From an uncultured Bacteroidota bacterium (GTDB lineage Bacteria; Bacteroidota; Bacteroidia; Chitinophagales; Chitinophagaceae), in assembly GCA_903839875.1 (NCBI GenBank), contig CAIMDZ010000049.1, positions 1 to 40,571 on the forward strand: a stretch of DNA of 40,571 bases, given 5' to 3'. Below are positions 1 through 7,352 of the stretch, piece by piece. Position numbers and translations under genes: made by a program. Numbering within the stretch: position 1 is the first letter of the stretch; every line of letters starts with the position of its first letter. The notes under the pieces are model-generated. The model had not been told where the DNA came from. It saw nothing but the letters and a program-made list of their open reading frames with translations, and made no database searches.

Positions 1-387
1 GGCACTCACATTACTGTGGCGCATGCTATGGTAGCTACAATTGGTATCAATAGTATGATCTTATTGGGCAGCCTCGGGTACATAATAAGAGTAGACGAAC
101 AGACAGACAAAATGAAGCGTGCGATAAACATCGGCTATTGGATAAGCCAGGTAAGTCTTTTCATTTTTTGGATTTCACTGGTAGCAGCAGGTGTCATTAA
201 AGGATACAGGTCTGTTACGCTGAACATGACTAATTTCCAGGAAATGATGCAGCCCGTTTTAGATGTTCTGAAAATATTTTTTGCCGCCGGCGTTGCTTTG
301 GCTATAGGCCTGGCAATAATTGCGGTTTGCTATATTAAAGTACTGATATCAAATAAAATTGAAACTGCTTTGGATCAGGCAACATAA
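1..387 (+). CDS. norB: Nitric oxide reductase large subunit (NorB-type), 3' end
   Basis: The reading frame is open from base 1, so the gene begins outside the window and only about 128 C-terminal residues are visible. They begin GTHITVAHAMVATIGINSM, which resembles the late transmembrane helices of the NorB / heme-copper oxidase subunit I superfamily, where a GTH...TxAH segment lies near the heme site. Two further hydrophobic helices follow (roughly residues 45-65 and 85-115 of the fragment). NorB reduces two NO to N2O in the inner membrane. The hemerythrin, Rrf2 and RIC genes downstream fit an NO function. A cbb3-type oxidase subunit I is the main alternative, because the fragment lacks the catalytic core. 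Confidence 0.72.
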   Translation, partial: GTHITVAHAMVATIGINSMILLGSLGYIIRVDEQTDKMKRAINIGYWISQVSLFIFWISLVAAGVIKGYRSVTLNMTNFQEMMQPVLDVLKIFFAAGVALAIGLAIIAVCYIKVLISNKIETALDQAT

Positions 388-404
388 AGAGAATGATTTG
401 AAAA

Positions 405-432
405 TAATAAAAGACAATTGTGTCTTTTATTA
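405..432. promoter_or_regulatory. Perfect 12-bp inverted repeat, probable Rrf2-type operator
   Basis: The arms TAATAAAAGACA and TGTCTTTTATTA are separated by ATTG, giving the core AAGACA-N4-TGTCTT. The site sits just upstream of a -7-like element and of the hemerythrin-rrf2 gene pair. The same core recurs at 18221-18238 before tryptophanase. Rrf2 regulators commonly bind dyads at their own promoters, so autoregulation by the gene at 962 is a reasonable inference. There is no T-run after the dyad, so a terminator for norB is less likely but cannot be excluded. Confidence 0.55.
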
Positions 433-442
433 AAAAGAATAG

Positions 443-450
443 TACCTTTA
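443..450 (+). promoter_or_regulatory. -7 promoter element (TACCTTTA)
   Basis: This matches the Bacteroidota -7 consensus TAnnTTTG at five of six fixed positions. It would place transcription start near 455 and give a short leader to the ATG at 468. That argues against the TTG at 459 as start codon. The dyad at 405-432 would overlap the -33 region, a repressor-like position. Confidence 0.4.
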
Positions 451-467
451 TAAGGTAATTGAAGAAA

Positions 468-959
468 ATGGAAGATCAAAAACCCATAAAAAGGAGTAAG
501 GAACTGGTTTCATTATCAAGTGATCACCATAATGGATTATTGCTATGCTGGAAGATAAGGACCGGTATAGCAAATGATACAAGCGTAGACCGTATTGCTG
601 CCTACGTTACCCGTTTTTTTGACATGCATCTTAAGCCCCATTTCGAGACTGAAGAAGAACTGGTGTTTACGTTATTACCGCAGGATAATAGATTAAGGTT
701 GATGGCTGAGACTGACCATAAAAATCTGGAGTTGCTTAAAACCAAAATAATAGAAAATGAATCGGAAAGGCTGAATACAATTTCGGAGTTTAATAGTTTG
801 TTAGAAAAGCACATCAGATTTGAGGAACGGGAGTTGTTCCCACTTATAGAACAAATGGTTTTGCCGGAATTACTGGTAGAAGCCGGTGAAAAAATACTGA
901 AAAAATCAAATAAAATCCCTGTTGAATGGGAAGATAATTTCTGGACCAAAAAAATATAG
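468..959 (+). CDS. Hemerythrin-like HHE domain protein
   Basis: A 163-residue soluble protein with the hemerythrin HHE pattern: DHHNG near the N-terminus, MHLKPHFETEEE in the second helix, TDHKN in the third and HIRFEERELFP in the fourth. These His/Glu positions are the usual ligands of a non-heme di-iron site. Family members sense or bind O2/NO or act as iron carriers. The gene ends 2 bp before the Rrf2 gene, so the two are probably co-transcribed. An in-frame TTG at 459 would add three residues; the ATG at 468 is preferred because of the promoter position. The exact ligand and role are inferred from context only. Confidence 0.8.
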   Translation: MEDQKPIKRSKELVSLSSDHHNGLLLCWKIRTGIANDTSVDRIAAYVTRFFDMHLKPHFETEEELVFTLLPQDNRLRLMAETDHKNLELLKTKIIENESERLNTISEFNSLLEKHIRFEERELFPLIEQMVLPELLVEAGEKILKKSNKIPVEWEDNFWTKKI

Positions 960-961
960 CT

Positions 962-1402
962 ATGTTTTCAAAATCTTGTGAATACGCAATCAGGGCTGCC
1001 ATTTATATTTCTGCAGAAAGCAGTAAGGAAAAGAAGGCAGGTATCGCAGATATATGCGATCATATCGAGGCCCCAAGGCATTTTACTGCCAAGATACTTC
1101 AGATTCTTACCCGGAATAAGATCGTAAGCTCCCAGAAAGGAGTGAATGGTGGATTCTATCTTACCAAAGAGCAGAACACCAAGCCACTGAGCGATATTGT
1201 GTCGGCAACAGACGGTAATGTCCTGTTTAACGGTTGCGGCCTGGGACTTAAGGAATGTTCTGAAGAAGAACCTTGTCCGCTGCACGAAAAGTTTGGTGTT
1301 ATACGTGCAGAGATTAAAAGGATGATGGAAGAATCATCAATAGAAAGCATGGCAAAGAAATTGAAAAAAGGAAATGGTTTTCTGCGGGCAGAGGTTTTCT
1401 GA
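962..1402 (+). CDS. Rrf2-family transcriptional regulator, NsrR/IscR-like
   Basis: A 146-residue protein with the typical Rrf2 N-terminus (FSKSCEYAIRAAIYI), a winged helix with the recognition region HFTAKILQILTRNKIV and the wing KGVNGGFYL. Three cysteines, C92, C99 and C105 (GCGLGLKEC...EEPC), lie where NsrR and IscR bind an Fe-S cluster, though the spacing is not identical to either. In NsrR, NO disassembles the cluster and relieves repression. Genes for NO reduction and repair on both sides point to an NO-sensing role. The probable targets are the AAGACA-N4-TGTCTT dyads at 405-432 and 18221-18238. Length is normal for the family. Confidence 0.88.
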   Translation: MFSKSCEYAIRAAIYISAESSKEKKAGIADICDHIEAPRHFTAKILQILTRNKIVSSQKGVNGGFYLTKEQNTKPLSDIVSATDGNVLFNGCGLGLKECSEEEPCPLHEKFGVIRAEIKRMMEESSIESMAKKLKKGNGFLRAEVF

Positions 1403-1436
1403 GGGGAGAGGGACAAAAAAATTTTTATTAAAATAA

Positions 1437-1452
1437 AGGACTTAAAGGTCCT
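1437..1452. promoter_or_regulatory. Dyad AGGAC-N6-GTCCT, possible variant Rrf2 operator
   Basis: Five-base arms lie 6 bp apart in the short gap between rrf2 and the membrane protein gene. The AGAC-N6-GTCT core of the dyads at 405 and 18221 has the same half-site spacing, so this may be a weaker relative. No convincing -7 element was found after it. Confidence 0.25.
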
Positions 1453-1473
1453 GCATGGAGATTATTATTGAAG

Positions 1474-2700
1474 ATGATGAATAAAAGTAAATGGTTGACC
1501 GTTGCCCTGGTAAACCTTTCTATCCTGGCGCTTTTAGGTGTAACATTGAGGTGCAAAATATTGTTTTCAATACCATTCATTGATTTTAAAAACACTTTGC
1601 ATGCCCATTCTCATTTTGCATTTGGCGGCTGGATCACCTTGTGCCTGTTAACATTAATGACTTACGAAATATTGCCTGAAAGCTTCAGCGGCAGACCTGT
1701 TTATAAGTGGCTCCTTACAGGTATATTGTTCAATGCTGCAGGTATGCTCTTTACTTTCCCTGTTACCGGTTATGCTTTTTTATCTATATTGTTTTCCACG
1801 CTTTTCATTTTCGTCACTTATATATTCACGTGGGTATTTATTAAAGACCTTTTAAAAAGCAATGCGGGAAGGCCGGTGATCCTGTTGAGCATAGTGTCCC
1901 TGCTGGCGCTGGTATTATCATCCGTGGGACCATTCACTCTGGCATACATGCTTGCATCCCATTCCGTCAATACATTGTTGTACCGTGATGCTATTTATAC
2001 GTATCTGCACATGCAATACAACGGGTTCTTTACACTAGCTATTTTTGCATTGTTCTTTAACATGGCTGGCAACAATGTTAGTGCCACCGGCAAAAAAAAT
2101 ATCCGGCGTTTTACAGTTGCGCTATCTGTTTGTGTAATCCCGACCTTATTCCTTTCTTACCTCTGGCATTACGAAAACATATTGATCCGCATTACCGCCA
2201 TAATCGGTTGCATTTGTCTTGCAATTACGCTGATACTGTTTCTAATAATGATGGGTTCGGTAAAGGATTTTCTGAAAACACTTACTCCGTTTGCCATCAA
2301 AATAGGTTTGCTCTCCATGCTGGCGTTTGCGCTAAAAACCGCTATACAGGCAGGCATAGTTTTCCCTGCTGTAGGGCAGGCGGTATTTGGCGACCGGCCA
2401 ATAATTATCGGTTATCTGCACCTCGTTATGCTTGGCTTTGTTTCCCTTTATCTTCTTGCCCATTTAGTTCAGTCAGGGTACTTTAACAACAGGTTAGGGA
2501 TGGCAAAAGCAGGCATTACTGTATTTACATCAGGGGTGATCTTAAACGAAATACTGCTGATGACGCAGGGATTGTCGGCTATGCTGATGGTGAGCAGCAC
2601 CTTATACCCTGTTCTGTTGCTGGGTGCGGCAATCTGGCTATTCATTGGCGCAATGATGATTGCAGTTCCATCTTTTAAAAATTTTAAAAAATCAATCTGA
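1474..2700 (+). CDS. Polytopic membrane protein, heme-copper-oxidase/NnrS-like
   Basis: About 408 residues and almost entirely hydrophobic, with roughly 12 predicted membrane helices. An early HAHSHFAFGGW segment and a late GYLHLVMLGFVSLYLLAHL segment place histidines inside helices, as in heme-copper oxidase subunit I and NnrS-type proteins that bind heme or copper. No oxidase metal-site set could be completed, so it is not called as an oxidase. It lies between the Rrf2 regulator and RIC, which suggests a part in the NO response. Two ATGs (1474, 1477) and a TTG (1468, 7 nt after a GGAG) compete as start. Confidence 0.6.
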   Translation: MMNKSKWLTVALVNLSILALLGVTLRCKILFSIPFIDFKNTLHAHSHFAFGGWITLCLLTLMTYEILPESFSGRPVYKWLLTGILFNAAGMLFTFPVTGYAFLSILFSTLFIFVTYIFTWVFIKDLLKSNAGRPVILLSIVSLLALVLSSVGPFTLAYMLASHSVNTLLYRDAIYTYLHMQYNGFFTLAIFALFFNMAGNNVSATGKKNIRRFTVALSVCVIPTLFLSYLWHYENILIRITAIIGCICLAITLILFLIMMGSVKDFLKTLTPFAIKIGLLSMLAFALKTAIQAGIVFPAVGQAVFGDRPIIIGYLHLVMLGFVSLYLLAHLVQSGYFNNRLGMAKAGITVFTSGVILNEILLMTQGLSAMLMVSSTLYPVLLLGAAIWLFIGAMMIAVPSFKNFKKSI

Positions 2701-2725
2701 TAATTTTCACTTTAAATATTGTAAA

Positions 2726-3673
2726 ATGAGCGAGACAAGAGTAATTGACGTAACAAAGATTGAGCCAAGGTTAAAGCACCCCACCATCTTTGATTCTTTT
2801 GATGCTTTAGGGGAAGGGGAAGCAATTCTTATCCATAATGATCACGACCCCAAACCACTGTATTACCAGTTAATTGCCGAAAGAGGCAATACTTTTACCT
2901 GGAATTATGAGAAAAGCGGCCCCATGATCTGGGAAGTGGAAATCCGGAAAAATGCTGCAAGGCAGGGTGTTGAAACCGTAGGTGAGATAGCCGCCAAGGA
3001 CCTGCGCAAAGCCGAAGTGTTCAAAAAACTGGGCATAGATTTTTGCTGCGGTGGTAAGAAAACACTGGAAGAAGTATGTACTGAAAAAGGGCTGGATGTT
3101 CTGAAGGTGAAAGAAGATATTGAAAAGTCTACGCAGGGTTCTTCGGCTGCACCGGTGCACGATTTTAACGCATGGAATCTCACTTTTCTTACTGATTACA
3201 TAACCAATGTGCACCATTCTTATGTGAAGCAGAATATTCCTATCCTCCTGGATCTGAGCCAGAAGGTTGCAGACCACCATGGCAAAACAAATACGGAACT
3301 GAATGGCATCAGGGATAAGGTGGATGAAATGGCCAGCGAGCTGAAAGTGCATTTAAAGAAGGAAGAAAATATTCTGTTCCCTTACATCAAACAACTGGAA
3401 AACAGTAAGCTCACCGGAAGCCCATTCCAGGGAGGTTTTGGATCTGTGCAGCAACCCATTGCTGTTATGGAAAACGACCATGATGTTGTTGGTGATCTGG
3501 CAGATGAAATAAGGATTCTTTCCGGCAATTACACCCTGCCCGAAAATGCCTGCAACAGTTATGCGCTCCTGTATAAAAAACTGGAGGAATTTGAGAACGA
3601 CCTGCATATGCACATCCACCTGGAGAATAACATACTGTTTCCAAAGGCAGTGGAGATGGAGAAGGTGGGGTGA
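2726..3673 (+). CDS. ric: RIC-type di-iron repair protein with N-terminal DUF2249
   Basis: A 315-residue protein in three parts: DUF2249 (about 10-75, with HNDHDPKPLYYQL), an ScdA_N/DUF542 segment carrying DFCCGG at 105-110, and a C-terminal hemerythrin domain (about 150-310) with HH163-164, DHH near 184, H209, H252 and H294/H298 as candidate iron ligands. RIC proteins (YtfE, ScdA, DnrN) repair Fe-S clusters damaged by NO or oxidants. The start is the ATG at 2726, after the upstream gene's stop; an overlapping upstream ATG would add 22 unrelated residues. Its position 25 bp behind the membrane protein gene suggests an operon. Confidence 0.9.
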   Translation: MSETRVIDVTKIEPRLKHPTIFDSFDALGEGEAILIHNDHDPKPLYYQLIAERGNTFTWNYEKSGPMIWEVEIRKNAARQGVETVGEIAAKDLRKAEVFKKLGIDFCCGGKKTLEEVCTEKGLDVLKVKEDIEKSTQGSSAAPVHDFNAWNLTFLTDYITNVHHSYVKQNIPILLDLSQKVADHHGKTNTELNGIRDKVDEMASELKVHLKKEENILFPYIKQLENSKLTGSPFQGGFGSVQQPIAVMENDHDVVGDLADEIRILSGNYTLPENACNSYALLYKKLEEFENDLHMHIHLENNILFPKAVEMEKVG

Positions 3674-3692
3674 GATGGAGCAAATGAATATT

Positions 3693-3850
3693 TTAATTGA
3701 ATGTTTGGAAAGTTGCCAAAATGAAAGCGTGAACACCAACGGCGGCGGTTTGGGTCGCAAGTACATTGCCTGGGTATCCGGCGGGAGTGTCCTGCGCGAG
3801 GTTGTTGGTGAAGAACACCAACAACGGCGGAAAAGTGGAGGTTGGTTCAG
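3693..3850 (-). repeat. Suspected dispersed intergenic repeat with a 10-bp hairpin
   Basis: GAACACCAAC occurs at 3731-3740 and 3823-3832. The second copy is part of a perfect hairpin, GTTGTTGGTG (3811-3820), loop AAGAA, CACCAACAAC (3826-3835). On the minus strand the stretch is open and reads PPLLVFFTNNLAQ...ATFQTF. I suspect this belongs to a repeat family scattered through related genomes rather than to a gene, but I cannot search for other copies. Confidence 0.4.
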
Positions 3851-3904
3851 ATTTTAGATTTATATCAGTTCTGCACTTTCCGGATTGAGGCATTGTCTTT
3901 TTTT

Positions 3905-4737
3905 CATTGTCGCTTTTTTTCATTTTTTTTGGCATCTTGCAATTGATTATCAATAGTTTATTGTAAATCATTGTCGCATCATTGTCGTATTGTTTTTGGT
4001 CACGTTTTGCGCTATTCATGTAATGCGGCTTGTGTTGTTTAGCCCATGTTGCGCAGGGCGGACACATGGGTACCGCCCCTACGATTATCGGTACCGGACC
4101 GACGAAAATATCAAATTAGGTGATTTATAATTCATAACTGTAGTTATTTTGTAAAAATTTACGGATAAAAAATAGTTTGCAGGCTCAGTAACTTTTTATT
4201 GATTTTCAATCAGTTGTAACTCAGGCAATTTCCGGTTTCTTTCCGGTTTTTTCAGGAAGCGGAAGTGCGACCGGAAGATGGGTTATATATTATAAACATC
4301 CTCCTTCGCTCATACGCTGTGTATAGGTAATCGCTTCGATTAGTGGGGCGAAATATGGGCTGCCGGTCATAGACTTTCGTTTTATTGGTGATTTAAGTCA
4401 AAAAGACTTAAACCAGCCGGGGGAGACCCGCGTATATGGGGACCAACCGGACGCATGGACCAGTAGGGGATTACAAATCCCCGGCCATAGGGTTTCGGAT
4501 TGCAAATCCGAAACAGCAGGGTCCCTCATTTATCATTAAACCCCATCCCTAAAGGGTGGTATTATTAATTAACGCATATAATCTAATATTCCTCATCACC
4601 AAATTTCATTGTCGCATTTTTACATTTTTATGTGGATAACTCATATTACATAAGGGGTTGAAATGCTTTACTGGCAGCTTTATTACAAATATCCAAATGT
4701 CGTATCATTGTCGTACTTTGTCGCATGTGCGACAATG
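3905..4737. repeat. Dispersed CATTGTCG(C/T)AT repeats
   Basis: Copies lie at 3905-3913, 3969-3979 and 3980-3990 (a direct tandem of two 11-mers), 4607-4617 and 4706-4715. A perfect inverted pair, TTGTCGCATGTGCGACAA, spans 4718-4735, and a shorter CATTGTC lies at 3891. The copies flank the hairpin group at 4392-4525 on both sides. The arrangement resembles iterons or protein-binding repeats, but no replication gene is adjacent. Confidence 0.6.
4392..4525. other. Group of consecutive hairpins, possible structured RNA or REP-type element
   Basis: Three perfect hairpins follow one another: TTTAAGTC/GACTTAAA with an A5 loop (4392-4412), GGGGATT/AATCCCC with a 3-nt loop (4466-4482), and GTTTCGGATT/AATCCGAAAC with a GCA loop (4492-4514). 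An outer pairing, GGGACC (4439-4444) with GGTCCC (4520-4525), encloses the last two and would make a closed multi-branch fold. Palindromes of the form GGAT-N-ATCC are known from mobile REP-like elements of Bacteroidota; a non-coding RNA is the alternative. Confidence 0.45.
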
Positions 4738-5042
4738 CTTTTTGTGTGTCATATGGGCGATGCCTCCCGATAGCTATGATAAATCTTCAACAGCATCCTT
4801 TTTGCATCAGGCTTTTTTGGTCGTGGGGTAAACAAATGTAAGACACAAATTTTAAATTACCAAATATAACTTACATGATAGTACAGTTTTGAGCCTATGA
4901 TAGAAAGTTTTTTTGATGGTAAGTGGTTTGTGGGCAATTGGTTAGGTATTATGAAGTGTGCGGAAAGCAGAAGTGCCGTGAGGACATCAAACCAGGGGAT
5001 GGGAATAACCATTTAGCTACAGTTCATTGAATACCATCACAG

Positions 5043-5180
5043 ATGGGGTTTCATTTATTGTTCCTGATACGCTTCGCTAACATCAGGAACAACGGGGTTC
5101 ATGTTGTAAGCTATAAAGATGCAATAGCGCATTATCACGGAATGACCGTAAGTGAAGCACTTAAAACATTGAGTAAATAA
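5043..5180 (+). pseudogene. Remnant of a gene 3' end, interrupted by an inverted repeat
   Basis: The frame from 5094 to 5180 reads like a genuine C-terminus (GVHVVSYKDAIAHYHGMTV then SEALKTLSK). Upstream of it the frame runs into the inverted repeat at 5058-5092 and shows no plausible protein. An ATG at 5043 would give a 45-residue peptide, but its first 15 residues come from the repeat. I read this as a gene tail cut off by a palindromic element. The two small genes just downstream may be former operon partners. Confidence 0.35.
5058..5092. repeat. Inverted repeat TTGTTCCTGAT / ATCAGGAACAA
   Basis: Perfect 11-bp arms are separated by a 13-nt loop containing GCTTCGC. It lies across the junction with the gene remnant at 5094-5180. 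No T-run follows on either strand, so a terminator is unlikely; a palindromic intergenic element is more likely. Confidence 0.6.
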
Positions 5181-5195
5181 TCGTAACTTTACCTT

Positions 5196-5357
5196 ATGGC
5201 AAAAACAAAGAAAGAGAAGCCAACCCCTAAGCAATACGCCGAAAAGGTATCTATTGAGGTAGATTTCCATGAGGCTATGAAGTTGTTAGCGCACCACGCC
5301 AACACGAAGGGGACAAAGAAGATAACATATAAGGATAGAGGTAGGTTATCGGAGTAA
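5196..5357 (+). CDS. Small protein of 53 residues, function unknown
   Basis: The ATG opens a Lys-rich peptide (MAKTKKEKPTPKQYAEKVSI... ending KDRGRLSE) with an amphipathic middle, DFHEAMKLLAHHANTK. The pattern of a lysine-rich head, a Tyr-x-x-Lys-Val segment and a short 'FxEAxKLLA' helix is one I associate with small uncharacterised Bacteroidota proteins, but I cannot name a family. A TAACTTTA element (-7-like) sits at 5184-5191, only 5 nt before the ATG. The next gene starts 14 bp downstream, so the two are probably one unit. Confidence 0.5.
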   Translation: MAKTKKEKPTPKQYAEKVSIEVDFHEAMKLLAHHANTKGTKKITYKDRGRLSE

Positions 5358-5371
5358 AACAGGAGCAAAAT

Positions 5372-5494
5372 ATGAGACAACAGAACTTTAATAAGGTTTA
5401 TTGGTATGAGAATACTGGTATAATAATATTGCTTTGTCTTATATTCCTACCTGCGGGGGTTTTGGCGCTCTGGTTAAAAACAAGGAAAAAATAA
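5372..5494 (+). CDS. Small single-pass membrane protein, 40 residues
   Basis: The ATG follows a clear AGGAG at 5361-5365, unusual for this genome and in favour of a real start. The peptide has a polar N-terminus, one hydrophobic segment (GIIILLCLIFLPAGVLALW) and a positively charged end (LKTRKK). The 'PxGxxALW' motif in a short helix is common among small Bacteroidota membrane proteins of unknown role. It lies 14 bp behind the 53-residue gene. Confidence 0.55.
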   Translation: MRQQNFNKVYWYENTGIIILLCLIFLPAGVLALWLKTRKK

Positions 5495-5731
5495 GCGGCA
5501 TATCGCATAATTTATATTTGTGTATTTTCAATCCTTTCTTAGCGATAGTTACCAAGATATTGAGCTATTGCTCGCTATTGTTTGTCTCTCTGCGTCCTGA
5601 AAAAGCGTTTCGCGTCGAAATGACGGCATTGATGGGGCAAGCATAGTAGCGCCCAGGAAGTACAAGCGAGCGTGGCAACGGATGGTGATGGAAGCGATGA
5701 AGCTGGTTACCTGATTATTTTTAGTTAGTTA
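5495..5731. other. Stretch with a possible short gene remnant
   Basis: The only coding-like piece is on the plus strand at 5646-5714, reading APRKYKRAWQRMVMEAMKLV and ending in TGA; it is basic and helix-like but has no start and may be a leftover C-terminus. The rest holds nothing I can identify. Confidence 0.3.
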
Positions 5732-5762
5732 GATGTGCCACACCTTAGAGGTGTGGCACATC
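5732..5762. repeat. Perfect palindrome GATGTGCCACACC / GGTGTGGCACATC
   Basis: Thirteen-base arms with a TTAGA loop directly follow the 3' end of nosY. It shares the TGTGCCACAC core with the repeat at 6555-6616 on the other side of nosY. It could end nos transcription, but the stretch after it on the minus strand is not a clean T-run, so it more likely belongs to a dispersed palindrome family. Confidence 0.7.
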
Positions 5763-5766
5763 GGTA

Positions 5767-6534
5767 TCAAAGGTCTTTCTTCCTGAATTTCCTTACTGAT
5801 AAGAATAAAGGAATAACGATCCAGAACATCATGCAGGCGAATACATAAATACTGCCGGTGGCTGACCCAAGGAATTTCTTGAACAGTGCGCCTGAATAAC
5901 CCATCATTACGGCGACATCCAATTGCAGTAAAACCAATATCCTGCCCAGGTCAACAGGGTTTAATGATATCATCCCCAATAATGGTTTCTCAATGGGGTA
6001 GTCGCTGAATGAGTAAATGAAGGAGAGCAGCAGGCCATCAAAGAGCAATGTAAAGAACAACGCGATAATTATGGCTGCGCCAATACCCTTTGTTTTGTCT
6101 TTGAATAAAACAAAGATCAATAATGCAAGCGCTGAAAAAATAAGCGAAAGAAACAGGCCGCTGATGATAAGCGTCAGTGCCGCCGGTCCATAAGAAAATA
6201 TACATACCGGCACCCCTATACCTATGATATAAGCAATACCCAATGCGAAAGCCACACCGGTATACGAGGCAAGCAGCATGGTTTTACGCTTTATGGGTTG
6301 TGCCAGCAGCAACTCGGTGAATTCAATGCTGTTGAAAAAATAAATGGTAGAGAATAGTATGCTGATAATGGGAACAAATAACAGGGTAATATTCAGCAGG
6401 CTCAGCAATCCCTTAGTGGCATTGCTGCCCATACTCAGAACACTTACCGACAATGCCGCGAGAATAATTGTATATACAATTATGGTCTTGTTTTTCAACA
6501 GGTCGAGTAATACGTATTTTATGATGGTTCTCAT
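5767..6534 (-). CDS. nosY: NosY-type ABC transporter permease
   Basis: A 255-residue membrane protein with about six hydrophobic segments and the N-terminal pattern of ABC-2 type permeases (IIKYVLLDLLKNKTIIVYTII). It is the last gene of the nos operon and pairs with the NosF ATPase encoded just upstream. NosDFY is needed to mature the tetranuclear CuZ site of N2O reductase, probably by moving a sulfur species across the membrane. The 89-bp gap to nosF holds a palindromic repeat, whereas nosF and nosD overlap, so the repeat probably inserted within the operon. Confidence 0.88.
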   Translation of the reverse strand: MRTIIKYVLLDLLKNKTIIVYTIILAALSVSVLSMGSNATKGLLSLLNITLLFVPIISILFSTIYFFNSIEFTELLLAQPIKRKTMLLASYTGVAFALGIAYIIGIGVPVCIFSYGPAALTLIISGLFLSLIFSALALLIFVLFKDKTKGIGAAIIIALFFTLLFDGLLLSFIYSFSDYPIEKPLLGMISLNPVDLGRILVLLQLDVAVMMGYSGALFKKFLGSATGSIYVFACMMFWIVIPLFLSVRKFRKKDL

Positions 6535-6554
6535 TTGTTTGGTTTTGGTTGCCG

Positions 6555-6616
6555 GTTAGGTGTGCCACACTTCGGAAGTGGTTAGGTGTGCCACACTTCG
6601 GAAGTGTGGCACACCT
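6555..6616. repeat. Tandemly duplicated palindromic element between nosF and nosY
   Basis: A 26-bp unit starting GTTAGGTGTGCCACAC is present twice in direct tandem (6555-6580 and 6581-6606). The second copy continues into a perfect palindrome with 16-bp arms, AGGTGTGCCACACTTC (6584-6599) and its complement (6601-6616), with a single G between. The core is shared with 5732-5762. It lies in the transcribed region and could form a stable stem in the nos mRNA. Confidence 0.8.
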
Positions 6617-6623
6617 TGCAGAT

Positions 6624-7352
6624 TCATTGCGCATATATTGTTTTGGGCATTTCTTTCTGCATGATGCTTGCAATTACTTTATTCAGTTTTTCTTCACCTG
6701 TTTGTTGCCGCAGTTCTTCCACGGTTTTGTAAAACATCAGGTGGCCGTCCTGCAGGTATACTATATGGCTGGTGATGTCTTCCACATCGCTCAACACATG
6801 CGATGTGATCAGGATCAATTTCCCGTTTGCCCGCTCCTTCGCTATTTTATCTTTCAGGAATTCACTGGATACAGGGTCCAATCCTGCCGTAGGTTCATCG
6901 AGTATGAAAATATCAGGTGAAAAAAGAAAGGCAAGACAGGCGCTCACCTTCTGCCGTGTGCCCCCCGATAAGCTCCGCATTGTTTTATTCAGGAAGCCCG
7001 GTATGCCCAGTCCGTGTATCAGTTCTTCATCATATTGTTTGCAGTCCTTTCTTATTTCCTTCAGCATATTTATCACCTGGCCCACCGTCATATTATCCGG
7101 GTAGCGGCCTATCTGCGGCATATACCCAATCTGCGAGCGGTAGGCAAATTGTGTTTTTATTTCAGTACCGTTTATTCTAATAATTCCCTGCTCAGGTATC
7201 ACCAATCCCAGTATAGACTTAATAAGCGTAGTCTTCCCCGACCCGTTTGGTCCAAGCAAAGAGATCGTCTGCCCGCGCTCAAAATTCAGGCTGATATCAT
7301 CAAGCGCCTTAAACTTACCGTATGATTTCGTCAGGTGTTCTATTGATATCAT
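6624..7352 (-). CDS. nosF: NosF-type ABC transporter ATPase
   Basis: A 242-residue nucleotide-binding protein with Walker A GPNGSGKTT, signature LSGGTRQKVS, Walker B IFILDEPTAGLD and the H-loop in TSHVLSDVE. It powers the NosDFY system that matures N2O reductase. Its start overlaps the nosD stop by 4 bp, so translation is probably coupled. Confidence 0.93.
   Translation of the reverse strand: MISIEHLTKSYGKFKALDDISLNFERGQTISLLGPNGSGKTTLIKSILGLVIPEQGIIRINGTEIKTQFAYRSQIGYMPQIGRYPDNMTVGQVINMLKEIRKDCKQYDEELIHGLGIPGFLNKTMRSLSGGTRQKVSACLAFLFSPDIFILDEPTAGLDPVSSEFLKDKIAKERANGKLILITSHVLSDVEDITSHIVYLQDGHLMFYKTVEELRQQTGEEKLNKVIASIMQKEMPKTIYAQ

Larger units (their letters stand above)
3858..5042. other. 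Gene-poor stretch with repeats
   Basis: No convincing coding sequence of useful length was found. The stretch holds the CATTGTCG repeats, a GGGCGG/CCGCCC hairpin (4056-4078), the three-hairpin group at 4392-4525 and a partial CCCGATAGCTAT motif at 4766-4777. Stop codons are frequent in all frames, and base use is AT-rich on both sides of a GC-rich structured core. Confidence 0.6.

Noticed and set aside
2870-3352. Minus-strand frame of 160 residues inside ric
   Set aside because: Shadow of ric, whose domains are certain.
3546-3857. Plus-strand frame overlapping the ric 3' end
   Set aside because: It is out of frame with ric, runs through the hairpin repeat and has no coding character.
4381-4530. 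tRNA or tmRNA candidate at the hairpin group
   Set aside because: No acceptor stem with CCA, no T-loop GTTCRAA box and no anticodon arm could be fitted.
3905-4737. CRISPR array from the CATTGTCG repeats
   Set aside because: Units are too short and unevenly spaced, and no cas gene is near.
5732-5762. Terminator of the nos operon
   Set aside because: The stem is strong but is not followed by a clear T-run on the minus strand, and the same core recurs elsewhere as a repeat.
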